A stretch of DNA of 64,000 nt from Prochlorococcus sp. AG-442-N17 (GCA_003212375.1 QCPY01000004.1:24238-88237); one strand, 5' to 3'. Shown: positions 1 through 10,719, counted from the stretch's first letter. Notes: generated by a model from the sequence alone, not told the origin. A program made the numbers and translations.

Positions 1-999
1 TGGGGCTTCAAAACCAGGAACAAGTCTTTTGTAGCTATTAGTAGTTGGATTAGTAAATGCAAGGAATGATGGAGCGTGTTTCAGTATCCCTCCTATGTAC
101 CATCTCGCCGTTTGGGAAAGGTTGGCGTATGAACCTTCACCAAAAAATAATGGTTGACCACTTTTCCACAAGCTTTGGTGGACATGCATTCCTGTCCCAT
201 TATCATTAAAAACTGGTTTTGGCATGAATGTAGCTGTTTTACCATATTTCTTGGCAACGTTTCTTACGACATATTTATATGTCATTACATTATCAGCAGC
301 ATTTATTAATGAATCAAATTTCATTCCTAGTTCATGCTGTCCAGCGCCGGCTACTTCATGATGATGTTTCTCGGTTGGAATACCTAGTTCTCCCATAAGT
401 AACAGCATTTCAGATCTAATATCTTGAGCCGTGTCATTTGGGGCTACAGGGAAATATCCTTCTTTATATTGAATTTTATATCCTAAATTGCCTCCTTCTT
501 CTATTCTTCCAGTGTTCCATGGTGCTTCAATAGTATCTACACTATAAAAACAACCACCTTCTTTTGAGTCATATCTAACATCATCGAATAAAAAGAATTC
601 TGGTTCAGGCCCAAAAAATGCAGTGTCTGCAATTCCAGTTGAATCTAGATATTTTAATGCCTTTTGAGCTAATGACCTTGGACATCTATCATAAGGTTCT
701 CCACTTCTAGGTTCTTGTATGGAGCAAATCATGCTTAAAGTTTTATGTTTATAAAATGGATCAATCCATGCAGTGGTTGAGTCAGGAACCATTGACATGT
801 CTGATGCATTAATAGCTTTCCATCCTCTTATAGAGGATCCATCAAATGCTAGACCCTCAGAAAATGATTCCTCCTCAATCATGTCTGATGTCAAAGTAAG
901 ATGTTGCCATTTACCATGAATGTCTGTGAATTTTAGATCGATGAGTTCAATTCCTTCATCTTTAATCTGACTTAAAACATCTTGGGGAGACTTAGACAT
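1..999 (-). CDS. glnA: Glutamine synthetase type I, C-terminus truncated by the window edge
   Basis: Minus-strand translation from ATG at 999: [36 protein letters not shown]...[22 protein letters not shown]...[12 protein letters not shown]...[14 protein letters not shown]; open to position 1. Confidence 0.97.
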   Translation of the reverse strand, partial: MSKSPQDVLSQIKDEGIELIDLKFTDIHGKWQHLTLTSDMIEEESFSEGLAFDGSSIRGWKAINASDMSMVPDSTTAWIDPFYKHKTLSMICSIQEPRSGEPYDRCPRSLAQKALKYLDSTGIADTAFFGPEPEFFLFDDVRYDSKEGGCFYSVDTIEAPWNTGRIEEGGNLGYKIQYKEGYFPVAPNDTAQDIRSEMLLLMGELGIPTEKHHHEVAGAGQHELGMKFDSLINAADNVMTYKYVVRNVAKKYGKTATFMPKPVFNDNGTGMHVHQSLWKSGQPLFFGEGSYANLSQTARWYIGGILKHAPSFLAFTNPTTNSYKRLVPGFEAP

Positions 1000-1021
1000 T
1001 GCTTTATAAATACCTTCAATA

Positions 1022-1063
1022 AAATTAATAAGTTGATGAGTCTAATTATGTATCTATGGTTAC
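1022..1063 (-). promoter_or_regulatory. NtcA-type promoter of glnA: GTA-N8-TAC (1050-1063) and -10 TAATTT (1022-1027)
   Basis: Minus strand reads GTAACCATAGATAC, 22 nt, TAATTT, then the glnA start; matches the canonical class II NtcA promoter GTAN8TAC-N22-TAN3T. Confidence 0.88.
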
Positions 1064-1212
1064 TTTTTTAACACTTAGTTAGTTCTTTGAGTATTTCAAG
1101 TTATATGTTTACTAATTGTTAACTAAAATATTTAAATTGAATTAATTTCTTTAAATATTCTTCGCTTTCGTAGATATATTAGTTTAGTTTAAAAGTAATA
1201 AATCATAAAGTT

Positions 1213-2397
1213 TTGACAGAAACTAAACTCATTTCCACTTTAAATGAAGAGAATTTACCTCATCTCGCTAAAACTTATGTTCCCTCAAGACTTTTATTAG
1301 GACCTGGCCCTTCAAACGCGCATCCTGAAGTTCTAAAGGCTTTATCTCTTAACCCTATAGGACATCTAGATGAAGCGTATATTGAATTAATGGCTGATGT
1401 ACAAAAATTACTACGGTATACATGGCAGTGTAATAACAAAATAACTTTACCTATGAGTGGAACAGGTAGCGCAGCGATGGAGGCCTCTATTGCAAATTTT
1501 GTAGAGCCGGGAGAAAAAATATTAATAGCAAAAAAGGGTTATTTTGGCGATCGTCTGGTAGATATGGCATCTAGATATAAAGCAGATGTCATCGTAATAG
1601 AAAAAGATTGGGGAGATGCTTTTACTTTCGAAGAAATAAAATATGCAATTGAAAAAAATAAACCATCAATATTTGCAATTGTTCACGCTGAAACATCTAC
1701 TGGCGTTCTACAACCTCTAGAAGGCATTGGTGATGTATGCAGAGACAATAATTGTTTATTTTTAGTTGATGCTGTTACATCATTAGGTGCCTTAGATCTT
1801 TTTGTCGATGATTGGAAAATTGATATTGCCTATAGTTGCAGTCAAAAAGGTCTAAGCTGCCCACCAGGACTAAGTCCTTTTACTATGAATTATAGAGCTG
1901 AAGACAAACTTGGTTCAAGAAACTCTAAAGTCCCTAATTGGTACTTAGATTTATCTTTATTGAATAGATATTGGGGATCAGATCGTGTTTACCACCATAC
2001 TGCTCCAGTCAACATGAATTATGCAATAAGAGAGGGTCTGCGTTTAATTGCCAATCAAGGTTTAGAAAATATTTGGAAAAGGCATAACTTAAATGCAATA
2101 AAACTATGGAAAGGCCTAGAAAGTTTAGGAATCGAGCTTCATGTTTCTAATGAATTTAGATTACCTACTCTAACAACTATAAAGATACCTCATGGTGTTA
2201 ATGGAGAAGCATTTAAAAATCATTTGTTAAAAAATTTTGGAATCGAGATAGGAAACGGATTAGGAGCATTATCTACAAAAGTATGGCGGATTGGATTAAT
2301 GGGATATAATTCCACTGAAGAAAATGTAGACCTTTTATTAAATTTATTTGATAGTGAATTAAAGAAATTCTCTATTTTTGATTCCTCAAATTTTTAA
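1213..2397 (+). CDS. Class V aminotransferase (serine-pyruvate / alanine-glyoxylate type), TTG start
   Basis: LLGPGPSNAHPEVL, MSGTGSAAMEA, VDAVTSLGALDLFVDDW, SCSQKGLSCPPGL (PLP lysine). Confidence 0.9.
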   Translation: MTETKLISTLNEENLPHLAKTYVPSRLLLGPGPSNAHPEVLKALSLNPIGHLDEAYIELMADVQKLLRYTWQCNNKITLPMSGTGSAAMEASIANFVEPGEKILIAKKGYFGDRLVDMASRYKADVIVIEKDWGDAFTFEEIKYAIEKNKPSIFAIVHAETSTGVLQPLEGIGDVCRDNNCLFLVDAVTSLGALDLFVDDWKIDIAYSCSQKGLSCPPGLSPFTMNYRAEDKLGSRNSKVPNWYLDLSLLNRYWGSDRVYHHTAPVNMNYAIREGLRLIANQGLENIWKRHNLNAIKLWKGLESLGIELHVSNEFRLPTLTTIKIPHGVNGEAFKNHLLKNFGIEIGNGLGALSTKVWRIGLMGYNSTEENVDLLLNLFDSELKKFSIFDSSNF

Positions 2398-2911
2398 ACC
2401 ATATTTTTATTCTATTTTTACAATCTTTCTCTAATATACCTCCAATTACTTTCATTTTATGATGAGCACTAGCATGTTTAGATAAATCTATAGATCCCCC
2501 TAATCCTCCTCTTTTTTCATCCTCTGCGCCGAAAATTACTTTTCCCATTCTTGCTTGAATTAATGCTGCAGCGCACATTGTACAGGGTTCTAAATTTACA
2601 ATGATACTGCAATCATTAAATCGCCAATCATTTTTAATTAAAGCAGCTTGCCTAAGTGCTATTAATTCTGCATGGCCTAGTGGGTCATTATTAGTTTCCC
2701 TTTTATTGCTACCTCTACCAATACATCTTCCTTCTTTATCAATTATTAAGGCCGTTATTGGCAATTCAACCCTCCCTACTTCATCTGATCTTCGTAAAAT
2801 TGATTTCATCCATTTAACATATTTTAAGTAAGTAATTTCTTTATATTGAATTTCTTTATGATGATTCATTATTATTAATTGTAATTCTTGTTTATAAATA
2901 TCATAAACCAC
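2372..2911 (-). CDS. tadA: tRNA-specific adenosine deaminase
   Basis: Deaminase motifs GHAELIALRQA and NLEPCTMCAAALIQARMGKVIFGA. Confidence 0.9.
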   Translation of the reverse strand: MVYDIYKQELQLIIMNHHKEIQYKEITYLKYVKWMKSILRRSDEVGRVELPITALIIDKEGRCIGRGSNKRETNNDPLGHAELIALRQAALIKNDWRFNDCSIIVNLEPCTMCAAALIQARMGKVIFGAEDEKRGGLGGSIDLSKHASAHHKMKVIGGILEKDCKNRIKIWFKNLRNQK

Positions 2912-2937
2912 CTAATTATTAATTCTTTTTTTAGAAA

Positions 2938-4320
2938 ATGACTTTAGATCCTATTACTAAAAAAGAAAAACTATTCCCAACACATAAAGGGAATAACGAA
3001 GATCTGCTTGCTCTTATAAATAAAACTTCTCAAATTTTATGTAAATGGTTTTCGGATGCTGAAAAGATAGGCCCTTTATCAAATGACCATAACTTCAAAT
3101 GTTCTGTTCCAGAAGAACTTGGACATTCAACAGACGTTTTATTCTCTGAGATTGAAAGTCTAATTTATAGTTCTTTTAATCCAGTACATCCTGGATCGAT
3201 TGCTCATCTTGATCCTCCCCCTTTAACCATTTCTATTTTGGGAGATTTAATTGCCGCTGGGTTAAATAATAATCTTCTTGCACATGAATTATCTCCAAGC
3301 ATTTCTCTTCTTGAGGATTCGATTTGTAAGTGGTTTTCAAATAAACTTGGTTTTACTGAAGCAGCAGGTGGAATTGCAGCAAGTGGCGGTACATTAAGTA
3401 ATTTAAATGCACTGGTGGCTGCTAGAAATCATTCAGGATTTGAAGAAGATAAAAACGCAGTTTTTTTAATTAGTGAAGATGCTCATTCTTCATTTGTAAA
3501 ATGTTGTTTGATTATGGGACTAAGCAAAAATAATTTAATCAAAGTAAAAACGGATGATAATGGTTGCATGGATATCGATGATCTTAAAAAGACTATTGAT
3601 AAATGTTATGAGAAAGGAAAAAAAATTTTTTCTATTGTCGCTACTCTTGGGACGACGATTCGAGGAGCAATAGATCCGATTGAGGAGATAAGCAAAATTT
3701 GTAAAGATAGAAAGATATGGCTTCATATTGATGGTTCTATTGGAGGCATTTTTGCAATTACTAAAATCCCAATTAATGGAATTAGGAATGTTAAATTTGC
3801 TAATTCAATAACTATTAATCCCCAGAAAATACTTGGAATTACAAAAACCTCATCTATTTTATTAGTCTCAGATATTGAAGTTCTTCAAAAAACATTTTCT
3901 ACAGGATTACCCTATATTTCTACAGAAATAAATATTTTAAATAGAGGTGAATTGGGTATACAAGGATCTAGACCTGCTGAAATTATAAAACTTTGGTTAG
4001 GTTTGAGATTTCTTGGTATGCAAGGTATACAGAATGTTTTAAGTTCATCAATTGAAAAAAGAAAATTTTTTGAAAATAATATAAATACAAAAAAATATCT
4101 ACTATTTTCTGGTCCTTTACACATAATTTCATTCATACCTAGAGGTATGAATAAAAATGAATCAGATGCATGGACTTTAAAGAAAAGAGCTACTCTTATG
4201 AATAATAATTTTATGCTTTCTAGACCCATATTCAAGAATAGATATTTATTAAGAGCTGTTCTTGGAAATTACAATACGGGTGAAAAGCAAATTAATGAAC
4301 TTATAAAATTACTTAATTAA
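2938..4320 (+). CDS. Group II pyridoxal-dependent decarboxylase (aromatic amino acid/glutamate decarboxylase-like)
   Basis: HPGSIAHLDPPP, GGIAASGGTLSNLNALVAARN, WLHIDGSIGG, NPQKILGITKTSSILLV. Confidence 0.85.
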   Translation: MTLDPITKKEKLFPTHKGNNEDLLALINKTSQILCKWFSDAEKIGPLSNDHNFKCSVPEELGHSTDVLFSEIESLIYSSFNPVHPGSIAHLDPPPLTISILGDLIAAGLNNNLLAHELSPSISLLEDSICKWFSNKLGFTEAAGGIAASGGTLSNLNALVAARNHSGFEEDKNAVFLISEDAHSSFVKCCLIMGLSKNNLIKVKTDDNGCMDIDDLKKTIDKCYEKGKKIFSIVATLGTTIRGAIDPIEEISKICKDRKIWLHIDGSIGGIFAITKIPINGIRNVKFANSITINPQKILGITKTSSILLVSDIEVLQKTFSTGLPYISTEINILNRGELGIQGSRPAEIIKLWLGLRFLGMQGIQNVLSSSIEKRKFFENNINTKKYLLFSGPLHIISFIPRGMNKNESDAWTLKKRATLMNNNFMLSRPIFKNRYLLRAVLGNYNTGEKQINELIKLLN

Positions 4321-4325
4321 TTCCG

Positions 4326-4496
4326 ATGAAAATTAGCAAATCTAAATTAGTTGCTATTGTTACAGGTGTTATTTCAATATCAATATGTATTCTTTATTTA
4401 TTATTAATTACAGTTTTTGATTTTAGGTCAATCTTAAATGATCAATTAACTAGTTTTTCTGAGAATAAGGTGGAAGTTTACGTTGAGAATCAATAG
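4326..4496 (+). CDS. Small single-TM hypothetical protein (56 aa), 3' overlap with the convergent GTPase gene
   Basis: Read by eye: MKISKSKLVAIVTGVISISICILYLLLITVFDFRSILNDQLTSFSENKVEVYVENQ; starts 5 nt after the decarboxylase stop; not in ORF track. Confidence 0.6.
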   Translation: MKISKSKLVAIVTGVISISICILYLLLITVFDFRSILNDQLTSFSENKVEVYVENQ

Positions 4497-5952
4497 TATC
4501 AGCAAACCTGATTTTATTAATTGCCTCCTTAATAAACTTATTTAAAAATTTTTCCCGTTTATTTAAGTTATAAATATTATTTATCACTTCTTGTATTCCG
4601 CCATCCCCCCAATTTTGTCCATTATTAAAATATTCTATAATTGATAAACCTACAATTCTCATAAGCCAACATGATGTTATCGATTGTATTGATTTTGAAA
4701 TATACATAGTAGTAAAATTCGATGATAGTGAATTAGTAATTACAGCAAGACCTCCTTTTAATATACCTAGTTTTGCAATTGTAGTAATTAATGATTTTGA
4801 TAGATGAACTGCTTCATTTTTAGTTAAAGTTACATTGTAAATTTTTGAAATTTCTAGGATCATTTGAACATTTACAGAAGTTGTTGCTATAAAATCAACT
4901 ACTGGCAAAGGGTTTATAAGTATTACTCCCCCAGTTATCCATGTATATTTATTTATTACTTTAATAGCGCAAGACTCTCTCTGTTGAGATATAACTTCTT
5001 TACTAATTTGTCCTAATTTATTACATCTAAAAAGAATATTATCAGCCAATAATTCCTCTCCATTATCATGAAGTGTTTCTATTATTTCACTAAATAAATT
5101 ATTAACATCTGGAATTATTTTAAATGATTCTAATAAATTATTTGGCAATGACTTTGGCGAAGCAATTGTTTTTACTACTGTGCTTTTAATTCGTTTTGAA
5201 GATGTAATTGAGATAATATTTTCTTTAATAAGGTCATTTTCATTTTCCGATCTTAAGTCACATTTATTTAATACAATAATTATTTTCTTTCTTAATTCTG
5301 ATAATTGTTTTAATAAAAAAAGCTCATACTTATTTATGTCTTGATCTATTACAAAAAGTATAAGATCTGATTTTGCAGCTTGAATTATTGTGGATTTTTC
5401 TCTTTGCATTCCTTCTTTAGATGCCTCAAATAAACCTGGAGTGTCAATTATGTTTATGTTCCTTTTTAGAATTGGAATTCTAATTTTATAACTTTCTATA
5501 ATTTTAGTAGTACCAATTGTTGGAGAAATCCTACCTATTAAGTTTTTTAATAGTGCTCTAGCTATAGATGTTTTCCCTGATGAACCAGCACCAAATAAAG
5601 TAACGTTGTAGTCACCATTTTTTAATTGATCTGATAATTTATTTTTTTCATATCTTAGTAATTCTGAATCTACTTTGTTAATAATTTCTTTATTAATTTT
5701 TTCTATACTATCAAGACTATTGATTGCTGCTAAATAACTATTTTTGAAAGAAAAACTTTTTTTATTTTTAAAAAAAATTTTAAAAACAATCTTCTTAAAT
5801 AATTTTTTATTTTTATAATAAAAAAATATTAAAAGAATAATAATAAAAGTAAAAGAATATAAATTAAATAGATTTCTTAATAAAATAACTATCAAATAAA
5901 GCGAAATTATAAAAAATATATATTTATTGTAATTAAAGAGAAATTTAAACAT
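4450..5952 (-). CDS. Membrane-associated Era-like GTPase with DUF697-like C-terminus
   Basis: P-loop GAGSSGKTSIARALL, DTPGL, NKCD; N-terminal hydrophobic segments. Confidence 0.8.
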   Translation of the reverse strand: MFKFLFNYNKYIFFIISLYLIVILLRNLFNLYSFTFIIILLIFFYYKNKKLFKKIVFKIFFKNKKSFSFKNSYLAAINSLDSIEKINKEIINKVDSELLRYEKNKLSDQLKNGDYNVTLFGAGSSGKTSIARALLKNLIGRISPTIGTTKIIESYKIRIPILKRNINIIDTPGLFEASKEGMQREKSTIIQAAKSDLILFVIDQDINKYELFLLKQLSELRKKIIIVLNKCDLRSENENDLIKENIISITSSKRIKSTVVKTIASPKSLPNNLLESFKIIPDVNNLFSEIIETLHDNGEELLADNILFRCNKLGQISKEVISQQRESCAIKVINKYTWITGGVILINPLPVVDFIATTSVNVQMILEISKIYNVTLTKNEAVHLSKSLITTIAKLGILKGGLAVITNSLSSNFTTMYISKSIQSITSCWLMRIVGLSIIEYFNNGQNWGDGGIQEVINNIYNLNKREKFLNKFIKEAINKIRFADTIDSQRKLPPYSQKN

Positions 5953-6413
5953 TAAAATCTTTTATATTTGATAGATCCATATATAATTAATAACAGTCCT
6001 ATATTTATAGAAATATCTGCAATGTTAAATACAGGAAAATTGATAAAATTTAAATTAATAAAGTCTATAACATATCCTTTTGTTATCCTATCAATTCCAT
6101 TTCCTATAGTTCCACCTAATATAAAAGTTAAGCTTAATAAATCTATATTATTTATAATTTCTCTGTTCAAAATAAAGTATATTAGCAAAATAGTTATTAT
6201 TATGCTTACTAAAGATAAGAAGATTCTATTTCCACTAAAAAAGTTAAAAGCGGCACCAAAATTTTTAACGTAGTCTAAACTAAAAAAAATAAAATCCTTA
6301 TTAATTAGAATTTTATTATATTCATTTATAAAATGTTTTGCCAGTTGATCGCAAAAGACAATTATTAAAGATAAAAAAATAAAATAAAATCTACTATATA
6401 TAATTTTAGCCAT
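5952..6413 (-). CDS. lspA: Lipoprotein signal peptidase II
   Basis: CDQLAKHFI, VKNFGAAFN, GGTIGNGIDRITKGYVIDFI, FNIADISI catalytic motifs. Confidence 0.93.
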   Translation of the reverse strand: MAKIIYSRFYFIFLSLIIVFCDQLAKHFINEYNKILINKDFIFFSLDYVKNFGAAFNFFSGNRIFLSLVSIIITILLIYFILNREIINNIDLLSLTFILGGTIGNGIDRITKGYVIDFINLNFINFPVFNIADISINIGLLLIIYGSIKYKRF

Positions 6414-6988
6414 TATTTTTTTAATCTATATTTGATATTTGTAATTTTAAAAAATAATATTGTCGGTATAAGCATTAATAAATGGTAAAAATATTTTCCT
6501 AATGAATACTTTGATATATTATATAGTATTATTTCTGGTTGCTTAATAAATAATATTTGAAAAATACTATAACTTATGCCAATAATATGCATACTTGTTA
6601 TTGCTAATACTCCATATTTTAATAGGTCATAATAATAAATTCTATGATTTAATTTATTTAACTTGTCTATTATATTTATTAAAGAGTATGTTCCTAATAG
6701 GTAACCAAAATTTGGTGTTAATAAATATCCTATTGAACCTCCGTTTTGAAATACTGGTAAAAAGAATAAACCTATTAATAGATAGATACTAAATGCTATT
6801 GTTACCACCTGGCCCCTGAAAATTAATGTTAATAAAATAATAGATGGAATTTGCCATGACATTGGAATCTCTAATGTCTGAATAAGTTGTCTTGGAACTG
6901 GAATAGATATAATTACAGGAAAAAATTTAGCAATAATAATAATTTGTAGACTAATTAATATCTCAATAATTTTATTAATATTGAGCAT
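6413..6988 (-). CDS. bioY: BioY-family biotin transporter S component
   Basis: VVTIAFSIYLLIGLFFLPVFQNGGSIGYLLTPNFGYLLG matches BioY motif. Confidence 0.85.
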   Translation of the reverse strand: MLNINKIIEILISLQIIIIAKFFPVIISIPVPRQLIQTLEIPMSWQIPSIILLTLIFRGQVVTIAFSIYLLIGLFFLPVFQNGGSIGYLLTPNFGYLLGTYSLINIIDKLNKLNHRIYYYDLLKYGVLAITSMHIIGISYSIFQILFIKQPEIILYNISKYSLGKYFYHLLMLIPTILFFKITNIKYRLKK

Positions 6989-7002
6989 AAACTTTTTGAA
7001 AC

Positions 7003-8259
7003 TTACAAACTTCTTAGAGCGACAATTGGATCTAATTTTGAAGCTCTTTTCGCTGGTAATACTCCAAAGATTAGCCCTATTGAACCTGAAATAATCATTG
7101 TTGATAAAGTAGTTGTTAAACCAACAGATGCTGGTAACGGGGTTATTACACCTAGAAGAAATACACCTGACAGACCAGTTGTTGTTCCAACTAAACCTCC
7201 AATTGTAGATAAAATTAATGCCTCGAATAAAAACTGAATAAGAATATCTGACTGTTTTGCTCCAATAGCTTTCCTTAGACCAATTTCCTCTGTCCTTTCA
7301 CTAACTGAAACAAGCATTATATTCATTATTCCTATACCACCAACAACAAGAGAAACAGCACCTATACCTGCTAATAGAAAAGTAAGTCCACTAGTGATAT
7401 TCGTCACTATGTTTAGAGCATCTTCTTGAGATCTAACTGCAAAGTCATCGTCTCTTATAATATTGTGTCTTTGGCGTAATAAATTTGTGATTTGAAACTT
7501 TGCCGCACTAGTTTTGTTTTTGTTAATAGCTTCTACACTAATAAAACTTAAACTAACTCCATATGTAGGATCTTTGCCAGTTATTCTGTTAACCATTGTA
7601 GTAAGAGGTATATAAGCATTTTTATCTTGATTACTACCAAAAACAGCTCCCTTAGGTTTTAGCATTCCAATTATTTCATAGGTATGATCTTTGATTCTGA
7701 TCTTTTCACCAATTACTTCTTTGTTTTTAAAAAATTCTTCTTTTAGATCAGGTCCAATCACAACAAAAGTTCTTGCTGAATTTACGTCACTTTCAGAAAT
7801 GAATCTACCTTGATCTATCTCGAAACTTCTTACTTTCAGAAATTCTGGTGTAACTCCAGCGATTGAAATATTTAAACTTTTTGAATTTGATTGAACAATC
7901 TCATTCGCGGAGATTTGTGGGGCAACTTTTTTAACACTAGGAACTTGATTACTTATTGCAATTGAATCCTCTAAGACAAGATTTTTTGGAAACGATATAC
8001 CTCTTCTTCTAGTATCGTTATTTCCAGGGACTATAAATAATACATTAGCTCCTAAATTACTTAATTGATTTTTAGCAAGTGTTTGAGCTCCTCTCCCTAG
8101 ACCAACAAGCGTTATTACTGAAGCATTTCCTATTATTATACCAAGCATTGTAAGAGAACTTCTTAATTTGTTTGAAACTAATGTTTTAGCAGCCATTTTA
8201 AAAGCTTCTTTAAGGGATATATTTCTAGACATATTTATATTTATCAACCGAGTTTTCAT
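7003..8259 (-). CDS. MacB/FtsX-like ABC transporter permease (start probably the internal ATG at about 8232)
   Basis: SLTMLGIIIGNASVITLVGLGRGAQ; GIGIMNIMLVSVSERTEEIGLRKAIGAKQSDIL; PAKRASKLDPIVALR. Confidence 0.88.
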   Translation of the reverse strand: MKTRLININMSRNISLKEAFKMAAKTLVSNKLRSSLTMLGIIIGNASVITLVGLGRGAQTLAKNQLSNLGANVLFIVPGNNDTRRRGISFPKNLVLEDSIAISNQVPSVKKVAPQISANEIVQSNSKSLNISIAGVTPEFLKVRSFEIDQGRFISESDVNSARTFVVIGPDLKEEFFKNKEVIGEKIRIKDHTYEIIGMLKPKGAVFGSNQDKNAYIPLTTMVNRITGKDPTYGVSLSFISVEAINKNKTSAAKFQITNLLRQRHNIIRDDDFAVRSQEDALNIVTNITSGLTFLLAGIGAVSLVVGGIGIMNIMLVSVSERTEEIGLRKAIGAKQSDILIQFLFEALILSTIGGLVGTTTGLSGVFLLGVITPLPASVGLTTTLSTMIISGSIGLIFGVLPAKRASKLDPIVALRSL

Positions 8260-10015
8260 CGTCTTCTATTTGTCCTTTATAAATAACACCCTCATTTAGT
8301 TGTAGTGATATTAAATCACCATTTATTACATGATCGTAAATGGTACTTAAATTACAAATTGTAGAAATTTTGCAATTATTTCTTTTAAATAACTTGTAGC
8401 ATTCATCAACAGTTTCGTCTGTAACAATTCCAGTAATAGTTTTGGAAAAAGGTAATTCCGATAAAAGGTTTTTTGATATAAATAAAATTTCACCTGGTGA
8501 TATTAATGATAAATCTATATTAGTTTTTATAATCCTTGCTTTACCAGTAACACCTGTCTCCCCTATCGAAATTCCTCGGGTTACTACTTTTCTTACTAAG
8601 CCAACTTTTATAAGATCAGTTGAACCACTTATTCCTGTTAATGTTCCAGCAGTTTGAACTACTAAATCACCCTGCTTAAGTATTCCCATCTCTTGTGCTA
8701 TTTGCATTGCAATACTGAATGTCTTAGCAGTTCTATCGTCATTTTTTACTAATAGTGGAGTAACTCCCCAGACAAGTTGTAATCTTCTAGCCACACTCTC
8801 CTCAGTTGTAGTGGCAAGAATAGGAGTAGGAGGTCTGAATTTACTTACATTACGAGCGGTAGATCCAGATTTAGTTAATGGGATGATCGCTCCTGCATCT
8901 AGTTGCCTAGCAATATTGCTTACTGCAGCACTTATGGCATTAGGGATAGTACTAGGAAGATGACTTTCAATTGATTTTAGTGGATAGTCTCGTTCAATTC
9001 TCCTAGCTATTGTCGCCATTGTTTCCACAGCTTCTACAGGATAATCACCTACAGCTGTTTCATTAGAAAGCATGACTGCATCAGTTCCATCAAGAATTGC
9101 GTTAGCTACATCACTTACTTCTGCTCGAGTTGGTCTAGGATTGGAAGCCATAGAGTCAAGCATTTGTGTTGCTGTAATTATGGGTATACCTAATGTATTT
9201 GCTTTCCTAATTAAATCTTTTTGTAAAAGTGGTACCTCTTCAGCTGGCATCTCTACTCCTAAATCTCCACGTGCAACCATAACTCCGTCACATAATGGCA
9301 GTATTGAATCTATTTGATCTATTGCTTCAAATTTTTCTATTTTTGCAACTACAGGTATCGAATGTCCATTTTTATTTATTAAATTTTTTATTTCGTTAAT
9401 ATCTGAGGGATTTCTTACGAAACTCAGAGCTACCCAATCAACTCCTGCAGTTAATCCAAATTCTAGATCTTCTTTATCCTTGTCAGTTAATGCTTTTACA
9501 GATAATTTCACATCTGGAAAATTTACTCCTTTGTTATTAGATAAAACTCCACCGACAGTGACTTTGCAATCTAATAAATTATTATTAATATCAACCTTTT
9601 GAACTATCATTTCTATTTTCCCATCATCTAATAAAATTCTTTTACCAGCAGTAACCTCCTGCGCGAGTTTTTTATAGGTAACGTTTGCAATACTTTTTGT
9701 ACATTCAACTTTATTAGAAGTCAATATGAAATTATCGCCTTCTTTTACTTTTACTGGACCATCTTTAAATCTCCCTAATCTTATTTTGGGACCTTGAAGA
9801 TCCTGAAGAATGCCCACGTCTAAATCAAGCTTTTTAGAAACTTTTCTTATAGTTTTAATCCTCTCTGCATGATCCTTATGATCGCCATGGGAAAAATTTA
9901 AACGGAATGTTGATACTCCAGCTTTTATGAGATCTTCGATAACTTCTTCAGATTGAGTTGCTGGTCCTATTGTTGCAACTATTTTTGTTCTCCTTTTTAA
10001 ATCTATATTCGACAT
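8225..10015 (-). CDS. pyk: Pyruvate kinase with C-terminal PEP-utilising-like extension
   Basis: RRTKIVATIGPAT, LQDLQGPKIRLG, MVARGDLGVEMP, ATQMLDSM. Confidence 0.97.
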   Translation of the reverse strand: MSNIDLKRRTKIVATIGPATQSEEVIEDLIKAGVSTFRLNFSHGDHKDHAERIKTIRKVSKKLDLDVGILQDLQGPKIRLGRFKDGPVKVKEGDNFILTSNKVECTKSIANVTYKKLAQEVTAGKRILLDDGKIEMIVQKVDINNNLLDCKVTVGGVLSNNKGVNFPDVKLSVKALTDKDKEDLEFGLTAGVDWVALSFVRNPSDINEIKNLINKNGHSIPVVAKIEKFEAIDQIDSILPLCDGVMVARGDLGVEMPAEEVPLLQKDLIRKANTLGIPIITATQMLDSMASNPRPTRAEVSDVANAILDGTDAVMLSNETAVGDYPVEAVETMATIARRIERDYPLKSIESHLPSTIPNAISAAVSNIARQLDAGAIIPLTKSGSTARNVSKFRPPTPILATTTEESVARRLQLVWGVTPLLVKNDDRTAKTFSIAMQIAQEMGILKQGDLVVQTAGTLTGISGSTDLIKVGLVRKVVTRGISIGETGVTGKARIIKTNIDLSLISPGEILFISKNLLSELPFSKTITGIVTDETVDECYKLFKRNNCKISTICNLSTIYDHVINGDLISLQLNEGVIYKGQIEDDENSVDKYKYV

Positions 10016-10076
10016 ATATAAATTATGTTGCTAGATATAAGTAAATTTAACATACATAAAGTTAGTTATTTAATTA

Positions 10077-10406
10077 ATGGATTTTAAAACCTATCAGAAA
10101 AAAGCTCGCTTAACAGCTCAATATCCAAATTTGGGATCAAACAATATATATCCAACTCTTGGGTTAGTTGGCGAAGCTGGTGAAGTTGCAGAAAAAGTTA
10201 AAAAGGTAATAAGAGATAAAAACGGTATATTCGATGAAGAATCCAAAATAGGGATAAAAAAGGAATTAGGTGATGTTTTATGGTATTTGTCTAATCTTTG
10301 TGACGAGTTTAATTTCAGCTTTGATGAAGTTGCCATACAAAATTTAGAAAAATTAAAGATAAGAGCATCAAAAGGGAAAATATCTGGATCTGGAGATGAT
10401 CGTTAA
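10077..10406 (+). CDS. MazG-like nucleotide pyrophosphohydrolase
   Basis: GLVGEAGEVAEKVKKVIRD...KKELGDVLWYLSNL (EExxE-ExxD signature). Confidence 0.85.
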   Translation: MDFKTYQKKARLTAQYPNLGSNNIYPTLGLVGEAGEVAEKVKKVIRDKNGIFDEESKIGIKKELGDVLWYLSNLCDEFNFSFDEVAIQNLEKLKIRASKGKISGSGDDR

Positions 10407-10409
10407 AAT

Positions 10410-10688
10410 TTAACTGTAGCCTAAACTTGCATATTGGAGATTTGTAATTAAGTTTTGAATTACATTAAGAATTAGAAATGCTAATAGAGAGGAAATGTCA
10501 AAGCCACCAATGGGAGGGATGATACCTCTAAAAATATTCAAATATGGGTCTGTTATTGACGTTAATGCTGATAATATTCCATTGCTCCAGTCGATTCCTG
10601 GAAACCATGTTAACAATATCCTAATTATTAAAAGAAATGAATAAATTGATAAAGTTTGACCCAAGACAGCAAAAATTTCAGATAACAT
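10410..10688 (-). CDS. YggT family integral membrane protein
   Basis: LLIIRILLTWFPGID...ALTSITDPYLNIFRGIIPPIGGFDISSLLAFLILN. Confidence 0.87.
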   Translation of the reverse strand: MLSEIFAVLGQTLSIYSFLLIIRILLTWFPGIDWSNGILSALTSITDPYLNIFRGIIPPIGGFDISSLLAFLILNVIQNLITNLQYASLGYS

Positions 10689-10719
10689 TATTTTCCAGTA
10701 TATTGTGATATTCTATCAT

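Noticed and set aside
2601-2831. ORF antisense to tadA
   Set aside because: Shadow ORF opposite a well-supported CDS. The same applies to track ORFs such as 3535-3726, 3912-4235, 5968-6273, 8442-8657, 9072-9317, 19139-19468, 21939-22250, 25463-25786, 31548-31793, 43285-43533 and 48374-48754.
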